From Bizionia saleffrena (GTDB lineage Bacteria; Bacteroidota; Bacteroidia; Flavobacteriales; Flavobacteriaceae): DNA of 64,000 nucleotides. Where the stretch lies: the NCBI RefSeq assembly GCF_008086175.1, contig NZ_VSKM01000007.1, positions 1-64,000 of the forward strand, given 5' to 3'. The translations under genes were made by a program, and so were the position numbers. The notes under the pieces are model-generated. The model worked only from the letters and a program-made list of their open reading frames with translations. It searched no databases and was not told where the DNA came from. The first letter of the stretch is position 1, and every line of letters starts with the position of its first letter. Shown piece after piece: positions 18,080 through 27,107 of the stretch.

Positions 18080-20830
18080 ATGAAAAGTTTTATTTTTGAT
18101 GTGTTAAATGACTTAAATAATAGAGATGCAGATTTCTCAAATCTCACCTTTATATTACCTAGCAAAAGAGCTGGTGTATTTTTAAGACAAGAACTTTCTA
18201 CACTGGTAGAAAAAACTATATTTTCCCCTAAAATTATTAGTATCGAAGAGTTCGTAGAAGAACTTGCAGAACTAAAAACTATAACCAATACAGAGCTCTT
18301 ATTCGAGTTCTATAATAGCTACTTAGAACTCACACCGAGAAGAGAGAGAGAAGCCTTTGAGTCCTTCTCTAAATGGGCGCAAATACTACTTCAAGATTTT
18401 AATGAAATTGATCGCTATCTTATTCCTCAAAAAGAGATATTCGATTATCTAAGCGCCATAAAGAAATTAGACCATTGGTCACTAGAACCAGAAAAAACAG
18501 AGTTTGTAAGTAACTATCTTAAGTTCTGGGATAAACTAAAAGTATATTACAACCACTTCAATACGTCCTTAATGGCAAGGAAATCGGGATACCAAGGTTT
18601 GGTATACAGAGAAGCTGCCAATAATATTGACGCGTACTGTGCCGCTAACCCAAACAAATCACATATATTTTTAGGATTTAACGCGCTGAACACTGCCGAG
18701 GAAACCATTATACAAAAGCTACTAGATAGTACAATGGCAGAAATTTTCTGGGATATCGATACTTCCTTCTTAGAAAACCCTATTCATGATGCTGCCTTAT
18801 TCACCAGGAAACACAAAAAGAATTGGCCGTACTTTAAATCCCACCCTTTTAATTGGGTCACTGAAAACTATAAAAAAGAGAACAACATAACGTTGTATGG
18901 CGTACCTAAAAACATAGGGCAGGCTAAAACAGTAGGGGCAATTTTAGATACGATTATAATTGAAAATCCCGAACTAAAAAGTACAGCCGTGGTTTTAGGA
19001 GATGAAAATTTACTTATCCCAATTCTTAATTCCATACCTAAAAAGATCGATGCTCTCAATATTACGATGGGATTTCCGTTACAATCCATTCCTTTGGCCT
19101 CACTATTCGAACTGCTTTTTACCATTCATAAAAAAGGGCAGCAAACCTTTTATTATAAAGATGTTATTAGCGTATTATCGCATCAGTTTATAAAACCACT
19201 TTTCGAAAACGATGACAATAACGAGGCTTCAAAAATTATTGAAGCTATTAAAATCAATAATCTTGTTTATCTCTCACTCGAAGATTTAAAAACATACAGT
19301 TCTAACCCACTAACTACACTTCTATTTTCTAATTGGCAAAACAATTCGCAACAAGCCATTTCTAATTGTTTTAATATTATTACGACAATAAAAGAACATC
19401 TTTCAGAAAATAAAAGTAATAATCTATTATCCTTAGAGCACCTATTCCGCTTTAACACCTTGTTTAACGAATTGTACCGCTTAAATGAAAGCTATAACCA
19501 TATCAAAGATATTTCGGCGTTATATAGCATTTATAATGAATTACTAAGTTCTGAAACGCTAGATTTTAAAGGAGAACCGTTACAAGGTTTACAAGTTATG
19601 GGAATGTTAGAATCTCGTGTTTTAGATTTTGAAACCGTAATTTTAACGTCGGTAAACGAAGGGATACTACCCTCGGGAAAAAGCAATAATTCGTTTATTC
19701 CATTCGACGTAAAAATTGAGAACAACTTACCAACCTATAAAGAAAAGGATGCCGTTTACACGTATCACTTTTACAGATTATTACAACGAGCAAAAAATAT
19801 TTATATACTCTATAATACAGAACCTGATGCTTTGACTGGTGGTGAAAAAAGCAGATTCATCAACCAGCTGCAACTAGAGAATATTCACCAGATTAAACAT
19901 CATATAGTGGTACCGCAAGTGCCGACTTTAGATATTAGTCTAAAAGAGGTGTTAAAGACAGATAGCGCCATTGTAAAGCTTAAAGAGGTCGCTAAAAACG
20001 GGTTTTCGCCATCTTCGCTAACCAGTTATATGAGAAATCCCTTAGCCTTCTACTATCAAAAACTATTAGGTATTAAAGATCTTGAGGATGTCGAAGAAAC
20101 AGTGGCAGCGAACACCTTAGGAACCGTTGTTCACGATACATTGGAGGCGCTCTACGAACCGTTTATAAATGTACTTTTAACGGTGGACAATATTAAAGAA
20201 ATGAAGTCTAAAATTGAAGATTTAATTACACATTTCTTTAAAAAGCAATACAAAGATGGCGATTTAACCAAAGGTAAAAACCTCATCATATTCGAAATTG
20301 CAAAACGTTATGTGCTAAATTTCTTAAACATCGAAATAAAAGATTTAAAACAAGGCAATACCATAAAAATTATCGCCTTAGAGCAGAAAAGTGATATCCC
20401 AATCGATATTCCAGAACTGGGCTTTAAAGTAGCACTTCGCGGTACTGTAGATCGTGTGGACGAATATAATGGCGTAACGAGAATAATCGATTATAAAACA
20501 GGAAAAGTAACCCCTGGGGAAGTGAGTATTCTCGATTGGGAAGACATTACCACCGATTATAAAAAATACAGCAAAAGTTTTCAAATATTGACATATGCGT
20601 ATATGATACACGCGCAAAAACCCTTAAACTTTCCTGTTGAAGCCGGTATCATTTCATTTAAAAATTTGAGTTCAGGCGTTATGAAATTTGGAGTAAAAGA
20701 GTCTCCTTATGCCAAAACAAAAGACTCTTTAATTACACAAGACACGCTAAACCATTTCGAAAAAGAACTAAAGAAACTTATTATTGAGATTTGTAATCCA
20801 GAGATTCCATTTATTGAAAAAGAAGTGTAG
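18080..20830 (+). CDS. AddB-like PD-(D/E)XK nuclease
   Basis: 916 residues. It begins with a degenerate helicase fold (TFILPSKRAGVFLRQEL near 24-40, an inactivated Walker A region) and ends with a RecB-type nuclease: GTVVHDTLEALYEP near 677-690, then VDRVDEYNG...RIIDYKTGK near 792-812, where the aspartate and DYK form the metal site. AddB partners AddA in end resection. The distribution of a helicase-active subunit at 11930 and an inactive-helicase nuclease here matches the AddAB plan. The alpha/beta hydrolase starts two bases after its stop. Confidence 0.87.
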   Translation: MKSFIFDVLNDLNNRDADFSNLTFILPSKRAGVFLRQELSTLVEKTIFSPKIISIEEFVEELAELKTITNTELLFEFYNSYLELTPRREREAFESFSKWAQILLQDFNEIDRYLIPQKEIFDYLSAIKKLDHWSLEPEKTEFVSNYLKFWDKLKVYYNHFNTSLMARKSGYQGLVYREAANNIDAYCAANPNKSHIFLGFNALNTAEETIIQKLLDSTMAEIFWDIDTSFLENPIHDAALFTRKHKKNWPYFKSHPFNWVTENYKKENNITLYGVPKNIGQAKTVGAILDTIIIENPELKSTAVVLGDENLLIPILNSIPKKIDALNITMGFPLQSIPLASLFELLFTIHKKGQQTFYYKDVISVLSHQFIKPLFENDDNNEASKIIEAIKINNLVYLSLEDLKTYSSNPLTTLLFSNWQNNSQQAISNCFNIITTIKEHLSENKSNNLLSLEHLFRFNTLFNELYRLNESYNHIKDISALYSIYNELLSSETLDFKGEPLQGLQVMGMLESRVLDFETVILTSVNEGILPSGKSNNSFIPFDVKIENNLPTYKEKDAVYTYHFYRLLQRAKNIYILYNTEPDALTGGEKSRFINQLQLENIHQIKHHIVVPQVPTLDISLKEVLKTDSAIVKLKEVAKNGFSPSSLTSYMRNPLAFYYQKLLGIKDLEDVEETVAANTLGTVVHDTLEALYEPFINVLLTVDNIKEMKSKIEDLITHFFKKQYKDGDLTKGKNLIIFEIAKRYVLNFLNIEIKDLKQGNTIKIIALEQKSDIPIDIPELGFKVALRGTVDRVDEYNGVTRIIDYKTGKVTPGEVSILDWEDITTDYKKYSKSFQILTYAYMIHAQKPLNFPVEAGIISFKNLSSGVMKFGVKESPYAKTKDSLITQDTLNHFEKELKKLIIEICNPEIPFIEKEV

Positions 20831-20832
20831 TT

Positions 20833-21675
20833 ATGATTAAAAAAAACCAGGTATTAGATAGAAACAATCAGAAACCTATTGTTTACGACACGTTTAACAA
20901 AACACCAAACACGAAAAAACCGTTAGTTATTTTCTGCCACGGCTACAAAGGCTTTAAAGATTGGGGTGCTTGGAATCGTGTTGCGGAACAATTTATGACT
21001 GCTAATTTATTTTTTGTTAAGTTCAATTTTTCTCATAATGGTGGCACGACAGAAAACCCTATTGACTTCCCCGATTTAAACGCGTTTGCAGAAAATAATT
21101 ACACAAAGGAATTAGACGATTTAGAAGCGATTTTATCGTATTTCACTCAAACCGATACTCCGTATTCTAAAGAAATAGACTTAAATAATATCACTGTTAT
21201 CGGTCATTCTCGTGGTGGTGGAATAGCCATTCTAAAAGCCGCAGAAAACACTAAAATCACCAAACTTATTACGTGGGCGAGTGTTAGCGATTTTAGCACG
21301 CGCAGTTCTACAATTGGCAATTTAGAACAATGGAAAAAAGACGGTGTGAAATATGTTCTAAACGGAAGAACACATCAGAACATGCCCCATAATATTCAGT
21401 TTTATAATGATTTTTTAGACAATAAAGAACGTTTAAATATAGAAACGGCCGAAAAAGCACTTAGTATCCCGCATCTTATTATCCATGCAGAAAACGATCC
21501 CTCAGTAGCCTTTAAAGAAGCCCGACAATTACACAAATGGAATACAAATAGTGAACTTGTACCCCTACACAATAGCGATCACGTATTTGGAGCAAAACAC
21601 CCTTGGGAGCAACAAGCACTTCCTGAAGCTTTACAAACTGTCGTGTCTAAAAGCATCGCATTTATAAAAAGCTAA
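20833..21675 (+). CDS. Alpha/beta hydrolase
   Basis: 280 residues. VIFCHGYKGFKDW (32-44) is the oxyanion region and IGHSRGGG (123-130) is the nucleophile elbow with S126. The end holds IHAENDPSV and SDHVFG, which can supply the acid and histidine. It is a serine hydrolase of unknown substrate, with no signal peptide. It is two bases behind the AddB-like gene and converges on the halogenase gene with a three-base gap, so it probably belongs to the recombination transcript rather than to the pigment locus. Confidence 0.85.
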   Translation: MIKKNQVLDRNNQKPIVYDTFNKTPNTKKPLVIFCHGYKGFKDWGAWNRVAEQFMTANLFFVKFNFSHNGGTTENPIDFPDLNAFAENNYTKELDDLEAILSYFTQTDTPYSKEIDLNNITVIGHSRGGGIAILKAAENTKITKLITWASVSDFSTRSSTIGNLEQWKKDGVKYVLNGRTHQNMPHNIQFYNDFLDNKERLNIETAEKALSIPHLIIHAENDPSVAFKEARQLHKWNTNSELVPLHNSDHVFGAKHPWEQQALPEALQTVVSKSIAFIKS

Positions 21676-21678
21676 TCT

Positions 21679-22932
21679 CTATGTCGACTTAGAATCGTTC
21701 GATTTCTCCATATCAATTAAATAGGCTAAAGACTTTACCAAACGGTCGTGTTTACTTACGAAAGGATTACTTTTATCCCAAACATACCCAGCTAAAACAG
21801 CACAAATCTGCTCTTTATTCGCTTTATTTTCTGGCTGATGAAAAAATAAGGTTTGCAAATTACCAGTATACCATTCTTTCACATACGTTGAAAATACAGA
21901 AACACCATATTTAATATAATCCGAGTATTCAGTTTCCCAATTTACCGACTCATTATTTAATTCTTTTACAATAAGTTTTGAAGCCAACAACGCCGATTCT
22001 GTAGCGAAAGTCACGCCCGAAGAAAAAACAGGATCTAAAAACTCCGCGCTATTACCAGTTAGTGCATAACCCTTACCATATAATTGCTTTACGGCTTTAG
22101 AATAATTTTTAATTTCTTTGGGTTCGAAAAGTAATGGCACATCTTCAAATCTTTCAGAATAATGTTTTGATAATTTAAGCATCTCACGAATACGCTCCGT
22201 AGTACTTCCTTTAAAGGATTCTATAAAATCGATAGGGCCCACAAATCCAATACTCGTTACGCCATTAGAAAAAGGAATCACCCAAAACCAAGACTCGGTA
22301 TTAATAATATCGAATGTAATTAAAGTGCCTTCCTTACCTTCCGGCCTATTACTATCGTTAACGTGGGTGAATATAGAGGCGTGTTTTGCTAAGCTTGATG
22401 GCTTCTCTAAATCTAATAATCGTGGCAATACACGACCATAACCACTAGAATCTATAATATACTTTGCATAAATAGAAGACTCTTCTCCATCTTTGCTTAT
22501 TACTGTTGTTTTAGAGCTTCCGTCGGTATTAAAAATGACATCAATGACTTCATTTTCGAAAGCTATATTCACCCCTTTTCGCGTCAACTCATCGGTTAAA
22601 AGTTTATCGAAATCGGCTCTCGGTAATTGCCATGTCCAATTCCAACCTTCTGTAAACTTCTCTTTGAAATCGAACTCACATACAGCGTCACCTTTAATAA
22701 ACCGCGCACCAGTTTTCACTTCAAAATCACCTTGTTTTATAACGTCTAGCAGGCCAACTTCATCAAAATGATCCATACAACGTGGAATTAAGCTTTCCCC
22801 AATTACAAATCTTGGAAACTTACTTTTTTCAATGACTTTTATAGATATCCCTTGGTTAAAAAGGTAAGCTGCCGCGACGCTACCCGAAGGTCCAGCTCCT
22901 ATTATTAAAACATCGATATTAATATCGTCCAT
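21679..22932 (-). CDS. Flavin-dependent halogenase-like oxidoreductase (pigment locus)
   Basis: 417 residues. IGAGPSGSVAAAYL (11-24) is the FAD-binding GxGxxG, FPRFVIGESLIP (39-50) is typical of the halogenase group, and WFWVIP near 207-212 resembles the WxWxIP motif of flavin-dependent halogenases. K73 in FEVKTGARF is a candidate for the catalytic lysine. It would chlorinate or otherwise oxidise the phenolic head group, as flexirubin-type pigments can be halogenated. A geranylgeranyl-reductase-type oxidoreductase is the alternative. It is the only minus-strand gene of the locus and is divergent from the ammonia-lyase with 101 bases between. Confidence 0.75.
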   Translation of the reverse strand: MDDINIDVLIIGAGPSGSVAAAYLFNQGISIKVIEKSKFPRFVIGESLIPRCMDHFDEVGLLDVIKQGDFEVKTGARFIKGDAVCEFDFKEKFTEGWNWTWQLPRADFDKLLTDELTRKGVNIAFENEVIDVIFNTDGSSKTTVISKDGEESSIYAKYIIDSSGYGRVLPRLLDLEKPSSLAKHASIFTHVNDSNRPEGKEGTLITFDIINTESWFWVIPFSNGVTSIGFVGPIDFIESFKGSTTERIREMLKLSKHYSERFEDVPLLFEPKEIKNYSKAVKQLYGKGYALTGNSAEFLDPVFSSGVTFATESALLASKLIVKELNNESVNWETEYSDYIKYGVSVFSTYVKEWYTGNLQTLFFHQPENKANKEQICAVLAGYVWDKSNPFVSKHDRLVKSLAYLIDMEKSNDSKST

Positions 22933-23033
22933 CGCTATTTAGTATAGAATAATTAATTATTATAAATTTACGTCCAAAAATAACTACTTTGCGATTGGTT
23001 ATGACATTATAATTAACATTCTTAACAAAAGAA
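22933..23033. promoter_or_regulatory. Divergent promoter region of the pigment locus
   Basis: 101 AT-rich bases between the halogenase and ammonia-lyase starts. On the minus strand TATTTTTG fits the -7 consensus for the halogenase; on the plus strand ACTACTTTGC is a near match for the lyase. Placement means both arms can be controlled together. I see no clear operator palindrome. Confidence 0.45.
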
Positions 23034-24557
23034 ATGCTCACATTAAAGGGAAACTTAACTATTGAAGACTTTAAAGCCGTTATTTTTGATTGTAAAAACA
23101 TTGAAATAGACGCATCGGTTTATACCACCGTAGAGCAAAGCTTCAACTTTCTTAAAGAGTTTTCAGAGAACAAAGTGATTTATGGCGTAAACACGGGTTT
23201 TGGGCCTATGGCTCAGTATAAAATTGCCGATTCTGATCGCATTGAACTTCAATATAATTTAATACGAAGTCACGCTTCGGGAACTGGAAATATCATTCCT
23301 GAAGCCTATGTAAAAGCAAGTATGCTAGCGCGTTTAAAAACGTTATCGCTAGGGTATTCTGGCGTTCATAGATCGGCTATAGAATTAATGTCTAGTTTAA
23401 TAAATAAAGACATCACGCCTCTTATTTTCGAACACGGCGGCGTTGGTGCTAGTGGGGATTTAGTGCAATTGGCACATTTAGCATTAGTTTTAATTGGGGA
23501 AGGAGAAGTGTTTTATAAAGGGATACGACAAGACACTGCAACCGTTTTTAAAGCTGAAGGTCTAAAACCAATGCAAATAGAATTGCGAGAAGGTTTAGCT
23601 TTAATGAATGGCACCTCGGTAATGACGGGCATCGGGATGCTAAATACAATTAATACTAAAACACTTTTACAATGGATGGTAGTCTGCTCATCGGCAATAA
23701 ATGAAATTGTTGAAGCTTACGATGATCATTTATCATTAGAATTAAACCAATCTAAAAGACATAAAGGACAGCGCGCTATTGCAGAAATGATGCGTTCTCA
23801 TTTATCCGACAGCAAATTAACACGTAAAAGAGAACATCATTTATATAAAGAACACCACACCGAAGACGATGTGTTTACCGATAAGGTTCAAGAATATTAT
23901 TCGTTACGCTGCGTACCGCAAATTTTGGGACCTGTTTTAGACACTCTGAATACTGTAGAATCGGTATTAACGCAAGAGGTGAATTCGGCTAACGACAACC
24001 CCATTACAGACGTAAAAAGTAGAAGTGTATATCACGGCGGCAATTTCCACGGTGATTATGTCGCTTTAGAAATGGATAAGCTTAAAATTGTCGTGACAAA
24101 AATGAGTATGCTCGCAGAACGCCAATTAAACTACCTATTAAATCCGCAGTTAAACAATAAACTTCCAGCCTTTGTAAACCTTGGAAAATTAGGTTTAAAT
24201 TTCGGAATGCAAGGTGTACAATTTACAGCAACCTCAACAACTGCAGAAAATCAGATGCTTTCGAACCCTATGTACGTGCACAGTATTCCTAACAATAACG
24301 ACAATCAAGATATTGTGAGTATGGGAACAAATGCCGCATTAACGACAAAAAAAGTTATAGAAAACGGTTTCGAAGTGGTCGCAATAGAGTTAATGACCAT
24401 TGTACAAGCCATAGACTATTTAAATATACAAAACGATGTGTCTTCAAAAACAAAAACGATATATAGTCAAATACGTAAATTAGTACCTGCCTTTACAAAA
24501 GACCCTATTATGTATCCCTATGTAAATGCGGTCAAAAAATTTATAATGAAACCCTAA
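23034..24557 (+). CDS. Aromatic amino acid ammonia-lyase (HAL/PAL/TAL family)
   Basis: 507 residues. GGVGASGDLVQLAH holds A139-S140-G141, which cyclises to the MIO cofactor; Y50 in IYGVNTGFGP is the catalytic tyrosine loop. The substrate-selectivity pair is S79-H80 (IRSHASGTG). In a pigment locus the expected role is deamination of tyrosine to 4-coumarate, the aryl starter of the polyene. Histidine ammonia-lyase activity cannot be ruled out by the SH pair alone, but no hut genes are near, and the protein opens a long biosynthetic operon. Length is normal. Confidence 0.88.
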   Translation: MLTLKGNLTIEDFKAVIFDCKNIEIDASVYTTVEQSFNFLKEFSENKVIYGVNTGFGPMAQYKIADSDRIELQYNLIRSHASGTGNIIPEAYVKASMLARLKTLSLGYSGVHRSAIELMSSLINKDITPLIFEHGGVGASGDLVQLAHLALVLIGEGEVFYKGIRQDTATVFKAEGLKPMQIELREGLALMNGTSVMTGIGMLNTINTKTLLQWMVVCSSAINEIVEAYDDHLSLELNQSKRHKGQRAIAEMMRSHLSDSKLTRKREHHLYKEHHTEDDVFTDKVQEYYSLRCVPQILGPVLDTLNTVESVLTQEVNSANDNPITDVKSRSVYHGGNFHGDYVALEMDKLKIVVTKMSMLAERQLNYLLNPQLNNKLPAFVNLGKLGLNFGMQGVQFTATSTTAENQMLSNPMYVHSIPNNNDNQDIVSMGTNAALTTKKVIENGFEVVAIELMTIVQAIDYLNIQNDVSSKTKTIYSQIRKLVPAFTKDPIMYPYVNAVKKFIMKP

Positions 24558-24572
24558 GATTACTTTAAAAAA

Positions 24573-25301
24573 ATGAAATACGCTTTAGTAACAGGAGGAT
24601 CCCGTGGTATAGGTAAAGCCATTTGCTTACAGTTGGCAAAAGATACAGAGTACCATATTTTAATAAATTACAAAACAAATAAAGAGGCCGCTTTAGAGAC
24701 TTTAAATGCTATTGAAGCCTTAGGAGGAAAAGCGACTCTTTTACCATTTGATGTTACGAACTACGCTGCTGTAAAAACGGCATTAAACGAATGGAAAATC
24801 GTCAACGAAAACTCAGTTATTGAGGTGTTAGTCAACAACGCAGGTATTACAAAAGACAATTTATTTTTGTGGTTATCGCCTAACGATTGGTCTCAAGTCA
24901 TAAACACCTCGGTTAACGGCTTCTACAACGTTACACACAATCTTATACAAGAGATGCTTCTTAATAAATTTGGACGTATTATTAATATGGTTTCCGTTTC
25001 TGGTTTAAAAGGCACACCGGGACAAACAAATTATTCAGCCGCGAAAGGGGCAATAATTGCTGCTACCAAAGCTTTGGCGCAAGAGGTTGCAAAGAAAAAA
25101 ATAACAGTAAATGCAGTCGCACCGGGTTTTATTAGAACAGATATGACGAGCGCTTTAGACGAAAAAGAACTTAAAAAAAGTATTCCAGCGCATCGTTTTG
25201 GTGCTCCAGAGGAAGTTGCACATTTGGTTTCATTTTTAGCTTCCGAAAAAGCATCCTATATTACCGGCGAAACCATAAGCATTAACGGCGGTATTTACTA
25301 A
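24573..25301 (+). CDS. 3-oxoacyl-ACP reductase (FabG/ApeQ-like)
   Basis: 242-residue short-chain dehydrogenase. TGGSRGIG (7-14) binds NADPH, NNAG is at 88-91, and the catalytic set S141, Y154, K158 is complete. In this operon it would reduce the beta-keto group after each condensation of the polyene chain. It sits 15 bases behind the lyase gene. Primary fatty acid synthesis is possible but the context argues for pigment synthesis. Confidence 0.88.
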   Translation: MKYALVTGGSRGIGKAICLQLAKDTEYHILINYKTNKEAALETLNAIEALGGKATLLPFDVTNYAAVKTALNEWKIVNENSVIEVLVNNAGITKDNLFLWLSPNDWSQVINTSVNGFYNVTHNLIQEMLLNKFGRIINMVSVSGLKGTPGQTNYSAAKGAIIAATKALAQEVAKKKITVNAVAPGFIRTDMTSALDEKELKKSIPAHRFGAPEEVAHLVSFLASEKASYITGETISINGGIY

Positions 25302-25325
25302 AATAAGATTTTTAATTTTTAAATA

Positions 25326-26207
25326 ATGGCAACAAAATGGGATGGTAAATCAAGAGGAACCGTTTTGGGTTTTAAAGTATTTATCTTTTTTATAAAAAAC
25401 TTTGGTATTAATGCTGCTTATGTATTAATGCATTTACCGGTACCTTATTTTTGCTTATTTTCCAGAAAGAATGTTCGCGGTTTACAGTATTACTTCAATA
25501 AAAGATTACAGTATTCTTGGCTTAAAAGCTCGCTAAGTATTTACAAAACGTATTTTGTTTTCGGACAAACCTTAATAGATAAAGTAGCTATTTCTGCGGG
25601 ACTACGAGAAAATTATACTTACGAGTTTGATGGCGAACATCGTATTGAAGAGGTTTTAGCGCAAAAAAAAGGAGGTATTCTTATTAGTGCGCATATTGGT
25701 AATTTCGAATTGGCGCAGTTTTTTTTTAGAGAGCGTTTAGCAGATCAATCCATAAGCATTGTTATTACCGATCAAGACCATCAGGAAATAAAAGATTATC
25801 TCGATCAATTCCTGAAAAAAAATGAGATAAAATTCATTATTGTAAAAGAAGATATGTCGCATGTTTTCGAAATTAATGCGGCTTTAGCTCAAAATAGAAT
25901 TATTTGTATTTCAGGCGATCGTTATTTGCAAAACAACAAATATATGGAAGAGGAATTGCTTGGTAAAACAGCAAAATTCCCTATGGGCCCTTTTCATTTA
26001 GCGAGTCGTTTAAAAGTGCCTGTTTTATTTGTTTACGTTTTACGAGAACCTAAAAAGCATTACCATTTATATGCCAGCCATGTCGACGTTAAAGCACAAG
26101 ACGCTAAAGATTTACTTAAAAAATACACGACTAATTTAGAAAAGGTTATTAAGAAATATCCGTTGCAATGGTTTAACTTTTACGATTTCTGGGATGACGT
26201 TAAATAA
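25326..26207 (+). CDS. LpxL/HtrB-like lysophospholipid acyltransferase
   Basis: 293 residues with a hydrophobic N-terminal stretch (about 14-45) and the acyltransferase motif HIGNFE (H123 to E128), an HX4E variant of the HX4D/E motif of the LpxL family. FPMGPFHLASRLKVPVLFVYV near 218-238 is also family-like. Aryl-polyene loci commonly carry such an enzyme, thought to attach the polyene acyl group or a fatty acid to a lipid carrier at the inner membrane. True lipid A acylation is less likely in this context. Confidence 0.82.
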   Translation: MATKWDGKSRGTVLGFKVFIFFIKNFGINAAYVLMHLPVPYFCLFSRKNVRGLQYYFNKRLQYSWLKSSLSIYKTYFVFGQTLIDKVAISAGLRENYTYEFDGEHRIEEVLAQKKGGILISAHIGNFELAQFFFRERLADQSISIVITDQDHQEIKDYLDQFLKKNEIKFIIVKEDMSHVFEINAALAQNRIICISGDRYLQNNKYMEEELLGKTAKFPMGPFHLASRLKVPVLFVYVLREPKKHYHLYASHVDVKAQDAKDLLKKYTTNLEKVIKKYPLQWFNFYDFWDDVK

Positions 26208-26208
26208 G

Positions 26209-26652
26209 ATGAAAGACCACGATTTTATATTACCCATTTCGAATATAGACGTAATAAAACAACTTATTCCGCATCGTGAACCTATGATAATGGTGGATGG
26301 TTTACTGCATTTTGAAGGCCGAATGGCACGTGCAACATTAACTATTTTAAAAGAGAATATTTTTATTGAAAACAATAGATTATCTGAAACCGGCCTACTA
26401 GAACATATGGCGCAAACAGCAGCTTTGCATACCGGTTACAAGTTTAAATCTAAAAATAAAAATGTAAAAGAAGGAATGATTGCCGCTATTAAATCGGCTT
26501 CCATTTTAAATGTACCACAAGTAAATGACACCATAATAAGTGAAGTTTATATAACTTACGAGGCTGAAATGCTATCAATGGTTTCTATAACTACTACTTT
26601 ACACGATGACATTATTGCCTCGGCACAAATGAATACCGTTTTAAAAGATTAA
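26209..26652 (+). CDS. Hotdog dehydratase, ApeI/FabZ-like
   Basis: 147 residues from the ATG at 26209, which starts one base after the preceding stop; an ATG 15 bases upstream would overlap it. It reads PHREPMIMVDG near 21-31 and GLLEHMAQTAA near 63-73, the hotdog central helix with acidic residue E65. The HFP histidine segment of FabZ is missing (IFIENNRLSE instead). With the dehydratase at 33801, which has the histidine but not the glutamate, it probably forms the heterodimer that dehydrates polyene intermediates. Confidence 0.78.
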   Translation: MKDHDFILPISNIDVIKQLIPHREPMIMVDGLLHFEGRMARATLTILKENIFIENNRLSETGLLEHMAQTAALHTGYKFKSKNKNVKEGMIAAIKSASILNVPQVNDTIISEVYITYEAEMLSMVSITTTLHDDIIASAQMNTVLKD

Positions 26653-26660
26653 TTATAATA

Positions 26661-27107
26661 ATGACGTACAAAACACAAGTCCCCTCTCATTTAACACATA
26701 AACACAGTCTTCGCGTGCGTTTTAGCGAGGTTGATTCGTTACAAATTGTTTGGCACGGACATTATATAAACTATTTTGAAGATGGCAGAGAAGCATTTGG
26801 GCGTCAATTTGGCTTATCCTATTTAGAGATCAAAAAAGAAGGTTACGCCACGCCCATTGTAAACACAAATACGTCGCACAAACTACCGCTGCGTTATGGA
26901 GATATCGCATATATTGAAACGACGTATATTAATACAGCTGCCGCAAAACTGCAGTTTTCTTATTGTATTAAAAATGAAGCGAACCAAATTATTTGCACAG
27001 GAGAAACCATCCAAGTATTTACCAAATTAGATAACGGAGAAATGGCATTATTACATCCTGAGTTTTATAAACAATGGAAAACTAAACACAACCTTTTAAA
27101 TGTCTAA
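26661..27107 (+). CDS. Acyl-CoA/acyl-ACP thioesterase (4HBT family)
   Basis: 148 residues of hotdog fold. VRFSEVDSLQIVWHGHYINYFEDGREAF (20-47) carries the family pattern D...WHxxYxxxxE; the aspartate D26 is at the position of the catalytic Asp of 4-hydroxybenzoyl-CoA thioesterase. It could release aryl or polyene acyl chains or edit stalled ACP intermediates, like ApeK. It ends eight bases into the next gene. Confidence 0.8.
   Translation: MTYKTQVPSHLTHKHSLRVRFSEVDSLQIVWHGHYINYFEDGREAFGRQFGLSYLEIKKEGYATPIVNTNTSHKLPLRYGDIAYIETTYINTAAAKLQFSYCIKNEANQIICTGETIQVFTKLDNGEMALLHPEFYKQWKTKHNLLNV

Noticed and set aside
25326-26207. Housekeeping lipid A acyltransferase (lpxL)
   Set aside because: The motif is family-level only and the gene lies inside the pigment operon with tight spacing, so a pigment role is preferred.
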